Origin: Hamadaea flava
GTDB lineage: Bacteria; Actinomycetota; Actinomycetes; Mycobacteriales; Micromonosporaceae
NCBI RefSeq assembly: GCF_024172085.1
Contig: NZ_JAMZDZ010000001.1
Location: 7,254,001-7,318,000 of the forward strand
Length of the DNA stretch: 64,000 nt
Direction: 5' to 3'
The notes beneath the pieces are model-generated. The model was not told the origin of the DNA, made no database searches, and saw nothing but the letters and a program-made list of their open reading frames with translations. Position numbers and translations under genes: made by a program. How positions within the stretch are numbered: the first letter of the stretch is position 1; each line of letters opens with the position of its first letter. Below, one piece after another: positions 47,062 to 55,112 of this stretch.

Positions 47062-47708
47062 AGCCGGTATCCCGCGCCGACGACGGTCTCGATCAGCGGC
47101 GGGTCGCCGAGCTTGCGGCGCAGCCGGGCCACGGTGACCCGCACGGTGGCCGTGAACGGGTCGGCGTGCTCGTCCCAGGCCCGTTCCAGGAGATCCTCGG
47201 AGCTGACCACGGCGCCGTCGGCGCTCATCAGGATCTCCAGCACGGCCAGCTCCTTGGTGGTCAGCGGTAGGACCCGGCCGTCGCGGGTGACGATCCGGCG
47301 GGCGGTGTCGAAGGTGAGCCCGGCCCGGTGCAATGTGCGTGGCGCGTTTGCCGACCGCCGCGCCAGCGCCCGCAGCCGCAACACCAGTTCGTCGAAGACG
47401 AACGGTTTGGGCAGGTAGTCGTCCGCGCCCAGGCGCAGCCCGGCGACCCGGTCGGCGGCCTCGCCGGACGCGGTGAGCATCAGGATGCGGGCCTCGGCCT
47501 CGCCGGCGGCCAGCGCGGTGCACACCTGATCGCCGTGGACCCCGGGCAGGTCACGGTCCAGGACGATCACGTCGTAGCGGTTGGCGGCGGCCTTGTGCAA
47601 CCCGTCCAGCCCGTCCCCGGCCAGGTCGACGGCCATGCCGTGATCGCGCAGGCCCTCCGCGATCTGCTCGGCGAGCAGCTGCTCGTCCTCGATCAGCAGT
47701 ACGCGCAC
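47058..47708 (-). CDS. OmpR-family response regulator, right mirror copy
   Basis: A 216-residue response regulator with the acidic pair in VLLIEDEQ, phospho-Asp in VIVLDRDLPGV and ADDYLPKPFVFDEL. The winged helix runs LTTKELAVLEILM to RLRRKLGDPPLIETVVGAGY. It closely resembles the left copy, including the identical KLGDPPLIETVVG stretch. The ATG at 47708 gives the standard start. Its DNA-binding domain probably reads GTTACA-type half-sites found in the adjacent gap. Confidence 0.95.
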   Translation of the reverse strand: MRVLLIEDEQLLAEQIAEGLRDHGMAVDLAGDGLDGLHKAAANRYDVIVLDRDLPGVHGDQVCTALAAGEAEARILMLTASGEAADRVAGLRLGADDYLPKPFVFDELVLRLRALARRSANAPRTLHRAGLTFDTARRIVTRDGRVLPLTTKELAVLEILMSADGAVVSSEDLLERAWDEHADPFTATVRVTVARLRRKLGDPPLIETVVGAGYRL

Positions 47709-47744
47709 CGGACCCTCCCTCCTCGCCAGTCTTGCCGCCGACCG

Positions 47745-47772
47745 GTTACACCAGCGTTACAGCCGCTGTGAC
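47745..47772. promoter_or_regulatory. GTTACA direct repeats before the right two-component system
   Basis: Hexamers GTTACA at 47745 and 47756 are 11 bases apart, with the related TGTGAC at 47767, also 11 bases on. They lie in the divergent gap between the response regulator and the lipoprotein. OmpR-type regulators bind such spaced direct repeats. Confidence 0.65.
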
Positions 47773-47862
47773 CGTGGTGTTGCCGCCGTCTTGCTCCACT
47801 GAGCCGCGAATTGCTCGCCTTGCCTTACCGAGCTGCGAACGGCTCGACTTCGAGGAGGACGG

Positions 47863-48393
47863 ATGCGTACGAGGATATGGGGGATCGTGCTGGTCCCGCT
47901 GCTGCTCGCAGCGGCGGGCTGCACCGATGACGGGCGACCGTCGGTGGCCAGCGCGGGCACGGCCACGGCCACCCCGGCTCCGTCGAGCACGCTGAGCCAC
48001 TACGACCAGCTGATCGCGTACACGACGTGCATGCGTCAGCACGGCGTGCCGATGGACGACCCGATCGGCACCGGCGACGACGCCGACGAGGGTCACGTCC
48101 AGCCGGGCTTCGACAAGGGGAAGGCGGACGCGGCCCTCGCGGCCTGCCAGAGCCTGCGGCCGCCACGGGTCGGCCCGGACGTAGACTTGAAGACCGAACT
48201 GAGCCGCCGCTACGCGCGCTGCATGCGCGAACACGGCGTCGAGCAGTATCCGGACCCCGACGCGCAGGGGCAGACCCGGGTGTCGCAGCAGGTCGGCGAG
48301 GACCCCGACTACCCGGCGGCGAAGAACGTGTGCGATCAGCTCACCGACCAGTGGTACGCGTCGGCGGCGGCGACGTTGCGGCCCAGCTCGTGA
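47863..48393 (+). CDS. Lipoprotein with paired CMRxHGV motifs, right mirror copy
   Basis: A 176-residue lipoprotein with a signal peptide and lipobox AAAGC (lipid Cys near residue 20). The mature part repeats CMRQHGVPMDDP and [13 protein letters not shown] with Ala-Cys or Val-Cys about 40 residues on (LAACQSL, KNVCDQL), as in the left copy at 43323. The ATG at 47863 has GAGGAGG eight bases upstream. It opens the right-hand operon. The function is unknown; a sensor or wall-binding subunit of the transporter is a reasonable guess. Confidence 0.85.
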   Translation: MRTRIWGIVLVPLLLAAAGCTDDGRPSVASAGTATATPAPSSTLSHYDQLIAYTTCMRQHGVPMDDPIGTGDDADEGHVQPGFDKGKADAALAACQSLRPPRVGPDVDLKTELSRRYARCMREHGVEQYPDPDAQGQTRVSQQVGEDPDYPAAKNVCDQLTDQWYASAAATLRPSS

Positions 48394-49447
48394 ACCGCCG
48401 TACGCGTACCGCGGTGGCGACCGGGGCGATCGCGCTCGTCGCCGGGGCTGCGACCGCCGCCGCCGTCGGCATCGGCGATTCCGGGCCGGCCGAGCGCACG
48501 GCCGGCGACCTGCCTCCGCAGACGGCACAGGTGACCCGGCAGACGTTGCAGGACAGCGTCGAGGTCATCGGCGACCTGGGGTACGGCGTCGCCGACACGG
48601 CGCCCGGCTGGATCGGCGGGGTGGTCACGCGGGTGCCGGCCACCGGTGCGGTGATCAGCCGCGGTCAGGCCGTCTACCGGGTCGACGATCGGCCCGTCGT
48701 GCTGCTGTACGGGACGGTCGCGGCGTACCGGGCGGTGGGGCCGGGGACGGTGGGCAAGGATGTGCGGCAACTGGAGACCAACCTGAAGGCCCTGGGGTAT
48801 CAGGGATTCGACGTCGACGACCGCTATTCGGCGAGCACCGCGGCGGCGGTACGCCGGTGGCAGCGGGCACTCGGCTTGACCCAGACCGGCCGGGTCGAGC
48901 TGGGGCAGGTGCTGTACGCGGCCGGTCCGATCCGGATCGACACGGTCACGGCCGGGGTGAACCAGCCGACGGGCGGCGGACAGCCGGTGCTCACCTACAC
49001 CGGGATCGGCCGGACGATCACCGTACGCCTGGAGGTGACCGAGCAGCGGCTGGCGCGGGTCGGCGTACCGGTGAGCGTGCGGATGCCGGACGGCACCCAG
49101 ACGCCCGGCCGCGTCGACCGGGTGGCCACCGTGGTCGACCAGCCGACGACCGGCGACGCCGCCCCGACGACGATGATCGAAGTCGTCGTCTCGCTGCGCG
49201 ACGCGAGCGCCGCCCGAGGGGTCGAGGCCGCTGTCGTCACGGTCGGCTTCACCGCCGCGGAACACGCGAACGTGCTCACCGTCCCGATCGCCGCCCTGGT
49301 GGCGCTGGCTGAGGGCGGCTACGGCGTCGAGGTCGTCGACGGCTCGGCCACCCGGTACCTGCCGGTGCGACCCGGCCTGTTCGCCCACGGCCGGGTCGAG
49401 GTCACCGGGGATGGGCTGACCGCCGGGATGACCGTCGGGATGCCCGG

Positions 49448-49451
<4 letters not shown>
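48390..49451 (+). CDS. Peptidoglycan-binding adaptor-like protein, right mirror copy
   Basis: A 353-residue exported protein. An N-terminal helix (about 8-30) anchors or secretes it; [19 protein letters not shown] begins the HlyD-like part. A peptidoglycan-binding module lies near residues 120-170 ([20 protein letters not shown] then [18 protein letters not shown]). The C-terminus has the [19 protein letters not shown] seen in the left copy. The GTG at 48390 overlaps the lipoprotein stop by four bases (GTGA). It probably joins the ATPase-permease pair to the wall. Confidence 0.88.
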
Positions 49452-50097
<646 letters not shown>

Positions 50098-50101
<4 letters not shown>

Positions 50102-51297
50102 ACACGCTCGCCCCGAGCCGGTTGGCGCCCGCCGACGTCGTTCGGGTCGGCGCGGCCGGACTGCGTACGCGTCCGGTCCGGGCCTGGCTGTCGGCGCTGG
50201 GCATCGCGATCGGCATCGCCGCGATGGTCGCCGTGGTCGGCATCTCCTCCTCGTCGCGCGAACAGGTGAACCGGGAGCTTGCGGCGCTGGGCACCAACCT
50301 GCTGACCGTCTCCACCGGACGGACCGCGACCGGCCAGGACGCCGCGCTGCCGGCCGAGGCCGAGGCGATGATCGGCCGGATCGGCCCGGTGACCGGAGTC
50401 TCCGCGATCGGGCGCGTGCCCGGCCTGCGGGTCTACCGCTCCGACAAGATCCCGACGGTGGAGACCAACGCGCTCAGCGTGCTGGCCGCCCGGACCAGCC
50501 TGCCGGGCACCGTGAGCGCCACCGTCCGCCGGGGCGCCTGGCTCAACGACGCCACCGGCCGTTACCCGGCTGCGGTGCTGGGCGCGTCGGCGGCGACCCG
50601 GCTCGGCATCGGCCGGCCCAGCCCGGCGGTGGAGATCCTCGTCGGCGGCATCCGATTCACCGTGATCGGAGTGCTGTCGCCGGTGCGGCTGGCTCCCGAA
50701 CTCGACACCGCCGTCCTGATCGGCTGGGACCAGGCGGCGACCGCGTTCCACTTCGACGGGCGGGCCACCACCGTGTACGCACGAGTAGACGACCGCGACA
50801 TCGAGGCCGTGCACGGCGTGCTGGCCCCGACGGCCAACCCGCGTGCGCCTGGCAACGTCACCGTCTCCCGCCCGTCGGAAATCCTCGCCGCACGCCGAGC
50901 CACCGACTCGGCGCTCAACGGGCTGCTGCTCGGGCTCGGCGCGGTGGCCCTGCTGGTCGGCGGAGTGGGCGTGGCCAACACCATGGTCATCTCGGTGCTC
51001 GAACGACGGGCCGAGATCGGGCTCCGCCGCGCGCTAGGTGCGACCCGGGGCCAGATCCGGCTGCAATTCCTCGCCGAATCACTGCTACTGTCCGCGCTCG
51101 GCGGGATCGGCGGGGTCGCTCTCGGCGTCGCGGTCACCACGGCGTACGCGGCGTACCAGCACTGGCCGTCGGTCGTCCCAGCCTGGGCGAGCGGCGGCGG
51201 TCTGGCCGCCACGGTCGTGATCGGCGGCTTGGCCGGCCTGTACCCGGCGATCCGGGCCGCGCGGCTGTCGCCCACCGAGGCACTCGCCGCCCCATAA
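50098..51297 (+). CDS. MacB-like ABC permease, right mirror copy
   Basis: A 399-residue permease that aligns with the left copy: [20 protein letters not shown] at the first helix, a large external domain, then [20 protein letters not shown] with [19 protein letters not shown], and the end [13 protein letters not shown]. The external domains differ more than the membrane parts, so substrates may differ. The gene closes the right-hand operon and is followed by a repeat element with a strong hairpin. Confidence 0.93.
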
Positions 51298-51300
51298 GCA

Positions 51301-51364
51301 CTGACCCTCCGCAGGTCGCTTTCGCGCTGGTCGGCTGACGCTCCGCAGGTCACTTTCGCGCTGG
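51301..51364. repeat. Two 30-bp direct repeats after the right permease
   Basis: Copies at 51301-51330 and 51335-51364 are 28/30 identical (core CTCCGCAGGTC and TTTCGCGCTGG) with a 34-base period. They lead directly into the hairpin at 51363. Confidence 0.85.
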
Positions 51365-51417
51365 ATCAGGGTTCTGGGTCGGATCTTGCACCAAGATTCG
51401 ACAGAGAACCCTGATCC
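51363..51417. terminator. Long nested hairpin between permease and membrane-protein gene
   Basis: Outer arms GGATCAGGGTTCT and AGAACCCTGATCC are perfect 13-mers. Inside, after a two-base internal loop, another 11-base stem (with one G-T pair) closes on a three-base loop. It should work as a bidirectional terminator between convergent genes. Confidence 0.85.
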
Positions 51418-51451
51418 GGCGCGAACCGCGCTCCGTGGGGGCCGACGCTTG

Positions 51452-52087
51452 TCAGCCTCCTTCGACCCACCACCAGCCGTTGCCGAGGTACCGATCCGGC
51501 CAGCCGACACCGCCCGCTGCTGTCCCGATGATGGTGTCTTTGTCAGGGGGTTCGTTCAGGTGGACCAGGCCTCCGCCGGCCTCGCCCCGCCAGTTCTCCC
51601 ACATGGGCAGGTACAGCGCATCCGTATTCGAACCCGTCTGATGGTGTGCGTGGCCGTCGATGGACAGGTACCTGATCTGCCACGGCAAGGCCGTATTTGT
51701 GGGCAGAGTGCCCGCCTGGTGGGCGCTGGCCAGTCTGCTCAGACTGTCCTGATGCAGCCAGAGCTGGCTCTTGAGATAGATGTCCAGCCAATTGGCGTGC
51801 CAGACGGCGACAGCGGCCACGATCGCCAGGATCCCCGTGACCGCTGCTCTGGCATAGGCGTTGCGCCCGATGAGCGCCGCCATCGCGAGGACGGTGGTGA
51901 CAACGGCCAAGAACCAGAACCCAGCGAGAGCCAGCCAGCCGAGCAACCCCAATACGCCGAAGATCGGGAGTGTCAGGTAGTAGAACGCTGCCAATGCGGC
52001 CCAGCCCCCGAGCGCGGCGAGGAGCCATCTGCCGGGTCGCCGAGCAGGTTGGCCTGCGGAATCTGTCACCACTGCATTCTGGCCCAA
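51452..52087 (-). CDS. Membrane protein of unknown family
   Basis: A protein of up to 211 residues that I do not recognise. It has four likely membrane segments (about residues 20-38, 40-60, 62-80 and 82-98, for example FFYLTL-like LAAFYYLTLPIFGVLGLL) and a C-terminal external domain of about 100 residues rich in Trp, Gly and His (WLHQDSLSRL, SIDGHAHHQTG). The start could be the TTG at 52087 or the GTG at 52069; no good ribosome site decides it. It converges on the right permease with a long hairpin between, and nothing near suggests its role. Confidence 0.6.
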   Translation of the reverse strand: MGQNAVVTDSAGQPARRPGRWLLAALGGWAALAAFYYLTLPIFGVLGLLGWLALAGFWFLAVVTTVLAMAALIGRNAYARAAVTGILAIVAAVAVWHANWLDIYLKSQLWLHQDSLSRLASAHQAGTLPTNTALPWQIRYLSIDGHAHHQTGSNTDALYLPMWENWRGEAGGGLVHLNEPPDKDTIIGTAAGGVGWPDRYLGNGWWWVEGG

Positions 52088-52138
52088 CGTGCCCGTTGGT
52101 AAACGAAGGAATCGGTCGCCCGTTACCTGCTCGGCGAG

Positions 52139-52199
52139 CTGAACTTGATCATGTGCCCGTGGCCTGCGTTTCGGGCCTGCTCCTGATGATCAAGTTCAG
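52139..52199. terminator. 14-bp perfect inverted repeat containing GATCAAGTTCA
   Basis: Arms CTGAACTTGATCAT (52139-52152) and ATGATCAAGTTCAG (52186-52199) match perfectly around a 33-base spacer that itself can pair GCCCG with CGGGC. The right arm covers the stop codon of the winged-helix gene. It likely ends that minus-strand transcript. Confidence 0.75.
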
Positions 52200-52828
52200 G
52201 CGGTGGTGCGGCTCAGGCCAAGGGTGGCGATGAGGTCTTCGTGCAGTTCGAACCAGACTCGGTGGCAGGAGTCGACATCGGTGCGGTCGACCCAGCCGCC
52301 GTCGCCTGCCACGGCTCGCTGTCGGGCGTTGGCGAAGCGCGCGTCGTAGCCGCGTAACCGCGTCAGGACGTCGCCGAGCCGCCGGGCGAGCGGGCCGAGG
52401 GCGAGGTCGATGGCGGCCAGCTCCGCATGCACGGCGGCGTCCCACGCGGGATCGTCGTGGTCGTTGGCGGCGAGGGGATCGGTGTCGGTCGGCCGTAGCT
52501 GCCAATGCGTACAGGCCCGTTGTAGCCGGGTGTTCAGCGGCAGGAACTGCTGGTAGACCTCGCCGACCTCGGATGCGCCGCCGACTTGGTCGAGTTCGGC
52601 GGCCAGCCGGCGCTCGTTCTCCGGCCGGCCGCGGTCGGTCAGCGACCAGCCGCCTAGACCGGCGAACTCGGTGCGCGTCACCCAGCCGTACGCTTCGGCG
52701 TCGCCGAGCAGCTCCTGCGTGAGCGCTTCGTCGAGGGCGTACCGGGCGGCGATCGCTGGGGCGTCGGCGTAGCCGAGGATGCGTACGGCGTGCAGGACCA
52801 GCAGATCGGGTGCCGAGTCGTGGCTCAC
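52196..52828 (-). CDS. Winged-helix transcriptional-regulator-like protein
   Basis: A 210-residue protein whose N-terminal half looks like a winged helix: LLVLHAVRILGYADAPAIAA, then DEALTQELLGDAEAYGWVTR and FAGLGGWSLTDRGRPENERR as the wing. The C-terminal half is helical and carries a His-rich contact set (DDPAWDAAVHAEL). I chose the GTG at 52828, which overlaps the preceding small HTH gene by four bases. The pair stands divergent from the PEP-synthase-like gene, and the usual partner in other actinobacteria is that enzyme. Confidence 0.72.
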   Translation of the reverse strand: MSHDSAPDLLVLHAVRILGYADAPAIAARYALDEALTQELLGDAEAYGWVTRTEFAGLGGWSLTDRGRPENERRLAAELDQVGGASEVGEVYQQFLPLNTRLQRACTHWQLRPTDTDPLAANDHDDPAWDAAVHAELAAIDLALGPLARRLGDVLTRLRGYDARFANARQRAVAGDGGWVDRTDVDSCHRVWFELHEDLIATLGLSRTTA

Positions 52829-53220
52829 GACTCGGCGTCCTGCCGGGCGGCCAGTCGGTGGAAGTGCTGCTGGCACGCCTGTGGGGAGTTGAACCCCATC
52901 GCCTCGGCGATCTGCGCCCACGTCAGTCCCGCGCTGCGGGCAGCGAACAGCAAGCCGCTCTCCAGCGCGTCGACTTCGGCTCGGGCGGCGGGTAGCAGGG
53001 TGAGTGCGCTCAGCACGGCGTCGGTGTCGAGGTCGGCCGATCGGTACAGGGCGAAGTGGGCCAGGTCGACGGCCGAGGGCGGCACGGGGGCGCGCCGCCA
53101 GGGCCGGTCGGCGAGTTGGTCGGCGCCCAGGCGCACCAGCCGCATGGTCGCCTCCCGCTCGTCGCGGGCTTGGGCCTGATCGGCCTGACTCGTACGCGCG
53201 GCGTCCTGCTTGCGGGGCAT
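52825..53220 (-). CDS. Small HTH DNA-binding-type protein
   Basis: A 131-residue protein with a C-terminal helix-turn-helix, LTWAQIAEAMGFNSPQACQQHFHRL, and an N-terminal charged helix (residues 1-30). The middle (ALLPAARAEVDAL) is helical. It is the first gene of a two-gene unit with the winged-helix protein and is divergent from the PEP-synthase-like gene across 57 bases. Two CAACA-type palindromes fill that gap, so it is the best candidate regulator of the divergent operon. Confidence 0.72.
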   Translation of the reverse strand: MPRKQDAARTSQADQAQARDEREATMRLVRLGADQLADRPWRRAPVPPSAVDLAHFALYRSADLDTDAVLSALTLLPAARAEVDALESGLLFAARSAGLTWAQIAEAMGFNSPQACQQHFHRLAARQDAES

Positions 53221-53239
53221 GACGCCGATCCTGCAGAAT

Positions 53240-53266
53240 CAACAAGTTGTTGTCAACATTATGTTG
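53240..53266. promoter_or_regulatory. Two tandem 13-bp palindromes of the form CAACA-N3-TGTTG
   Basis: CAACAAGTTGTTG (53240-53252) and CAACATTATGTTG (53254-53266) are each perfect six-base dyads with a one-base centre; their centres are 14 bases apart. They are AT-rich and sit between the HTH gene start and the PEP-synthase-like ATG, 11 bases before the latter, so they overlap its promoter. Confidence 0.75.
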
Positions 53267-53277
53267 AAGGTGTCCCG

Positions 53278-54438
53278 ATGATCGTCCCGTTGGCGCAGGC
53301 CACCGTGTCGAGCTGCGGAGCGAAGGCGGCCGCGCTCGGCGTACTCCGGCGTGCTGGTCTGCCGGTGCCGGACGGCTTCGTCGTGCCGTTCGACGCGTAC
53401 CGCCGGGCCGAGGGAGAGGCCGACGCAGCGCTGCCCGACGACCTGTTCGACGCGGTGCGGCGGGGGCTGGACGAGATCGGTGATCCACCGGTCGCGGTTC
53501 GATCTTCGGCTGCGCATGAGGACTCCGCTACTGCGTCGGCCGCCGGGCAATACGACAGCGTTCTCGGCGTACGCGGTGTCGGCGCGGTGGCGCAAGCGAT
53601 CCGGGCCTGCTGGGCTTCGCTGCACTCCGCTCGGGCGGTCGCGTACCAGGACGTCGCCGGCTCCGAACCGGCGACGGCGGTGCTGATCCAGCGGCTGGTC
53701 GACGCCGACGTCGCCGGGGTCATGTTCACCGGCGGTCCGGACGGCTCGACCGCCATCGAGGCGTCGTGGGGGCTCGGCCCGAGCGTGGTCGGCGGCGTTG
53801 TCACACCTGATGCGTACCAGGTGATGGACGGCGTGGTCAGCGCGACCGTCGGCGACAAGCGGGTCCGGCTGGACCGGCGGGCCGGTGGGTTGGTTCGTGA
53901 CATCGTGCCGGGGTCGGACCGGGTCCGTCCGTGTCTGGACGACGCGACCGCCGTTCGGCTCGCCCGGCTGGGCGACGTCGTCGCGGGGCTGTCCGGTGCA
54001 CCGCAGGACATCGAGTGGGCGATCACCGGCGAAACGATCTGGCTGCTGCAATCCCGGCCGATCACCGTCGCGCCACCGGCGGCGCTGTTGCTGACTTCGG
54101 ACCCGGCAGGCGCGTTCACCGGCACACCGGCCAGCCGGGGTTCGGCGACCGGCGTCGCGCGCGTCGTCCATAGCCCGGCCGACTTCGGCCGCCTGCGCCC
54201 GGGTGACATCCTCGTGTGCCGGTACACCGATCCAGCGTGGACGCCGCTGTTCCGCGTCGCCGCGGGGGTCGTCACCGAGACTGGCGGCGTGCTGTCCCAT
54301 GCCGCGATCGTCGCCCGCGAGTACCGGATCCCGGCTGTGCTCGGCCTGCCGCGGGCCATGACCGTGCTCCGCGACGGAGCCGTCATCACGGTCGACGGAA
54401 CCGCCGGGACCGTCACGGCGACTGATCCACCCACCTGA
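53278..54438 (+). CDS. Compact PEP-synthase/rifampin-phosphotransferase-like enzyme
   Basis: A 386-residue protein with two modules: an ATP-grasp PEP/pyruvate-binding domain (about 1-265; SSCGAKAAALGVLRRAG, VRSSAAHEDSATASAAGQYDS, ASWGLGPSVVGGVVTPD) and a swivelling phosphohistidine domain (about 290-386) with the catalytic His341 in GGVLSHAAIVAREYRIPAV. Rifampin phosphotransferases share this ATP-grasp to His order but are about twice as long because of an antibiotic-binding middle domain, which is missing here. It may phosphorylate a small molecule or protein. The ATG at 53278 follows GAAGG; the histidine phosphatase gene starts 14 bases after its stop. Confidence 0.8.
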   Translation: MIVPLAQATVSSCGAKAAALGVLRRAGLPVPDGFVVPFDAYRRAEGEADAALPDDLFDAVRRGLDEIGDPPVAVRSSAAHEDSATASAAGQYDSVLGVRGVGAVAQAIRACWASLHSARAVAYQDVAGSEPATAVLIQRLVDADVAGVMFTGGPDGSTAIEASWGLGPSVVGGVVTPDAYQVMDGVVSATVGDKRVRLDRRAGGLVRDIVPGSDRVRPCLDDATAVRLARLGDVVAGLSGAPQDIEWAITGETIWLLQSRPITVAPPAALLLTSDPAGAFTGTPASRGSATGVARVVHSPADFGRLRPGDILVCRYTDPAWTPLFRVAAGVVTETGGVLSHAAIVAREYRIPAVLGLPRAMTVLRDGAVITVDGTAGTVTATDPPT

Positions 54439-54452
54439 GAGGAGTGGCGCGT

Positions 54453-55064
54453 ATGCGAACGCGGCATCTCTACCTCGCCCGCCACGGCCATGCCGACGCC
54501 CTCGGCGGACTCACCGACGACGGCCGGGCGCAAGCGAGCCTGCTCGGCCGGCGCCTGGCTGCCGTCCCCGCCGCCGTCATCTGGCACTCGCCGGTGCCAC
54601 GGGCCGTCGCGACCGCGCGGCACATCGCGGAGCACCTGCCCGATGCGATCGTGGCCGAAGCAGATGAACTCGCCGATCACGTGCCCTACATCCCCGTCGC
54701 CGAACAGACGCCGTCGGCCTGGCGTGGCCGATTCGACGGCTCGAGCGCCGTGGACGCTGCCGATGCCTCCCGTCGGGCTACCGCGCTGCTTGCTCGGTTC
54801 GCCACTGCCGACCCGGTGCCGGGCAGTCCGGCGGCGGACACTCACGAGATTCTGATCAGCCACGCCCCGCCGATCGCCTGGCTCGTCCGGGACGCGCTGG
54901 GCGCGCCACCGTCGCGGTGGCTCGGCCTGGACAGTGCGAACACGGCCCTGACCGTCATCCGCTACCGGACCGGCGAGCCTCCCGCGCTCGTCGTCTTCAA
55001 CGACCAGAGCCATCTGCCGCCCGAGCTGCGCTGGACGGGCTTTCCCCGGACGGTGGTGCTATGA
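54453..55064 (+). CDS. Histidine-phosphatase (phosphoglycerate-mutase-like) family protein
   Basis: A 203-residue protein with the catalytic LARHGHAD near residue 10 (Arg10, His11), a second Arg in PRAVATARHIAEHL and the late His in ISHAPPIAWL. It fits the histidine-phosphatase superfamily (broad phosphatase or mutase). I chose the ATG at 54453, which has AGAGGAG at good spacing; a GTG at 54444 is too close to that site. It follows the PEP-synthase-like gene by 14 bases and is likely in the same operon, so kinase-like and phosphatase activities may act on one substrate. Confidence 0.85.
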   Translation: MRTRHLYLARHGHADALGGLTDDGRAQASLLGRRLAAVPAAVIWHSPVPRAVATARHIAEHLPDAIVAEADELADHVPYIPVAEQTPSAWRGRFDGSSAVDAADASRRATALLARFATADPVPGSPAADTHEILISHAPPIAWLVRDALGAPPSRWLGLDSANTALTVIRYRTGEPPALVVFNDQSHLPPELRWTGFPRTVVL

Positions 55065-55112
55065 GGAGGGTCCGGCCGCTTGTGGCGACCGGACCCGGGA
55101 TCACTGGGTGAA

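Noticed and set aside
53278-54438. Full rifampin phosphotransferase, together with rox a rifamycin-resistance cluster
   Set aside because: The protein has only 386 residues and lacks the rifampin-binding middle domain, and it lies 31 kb from rox. A shared role is not supported.
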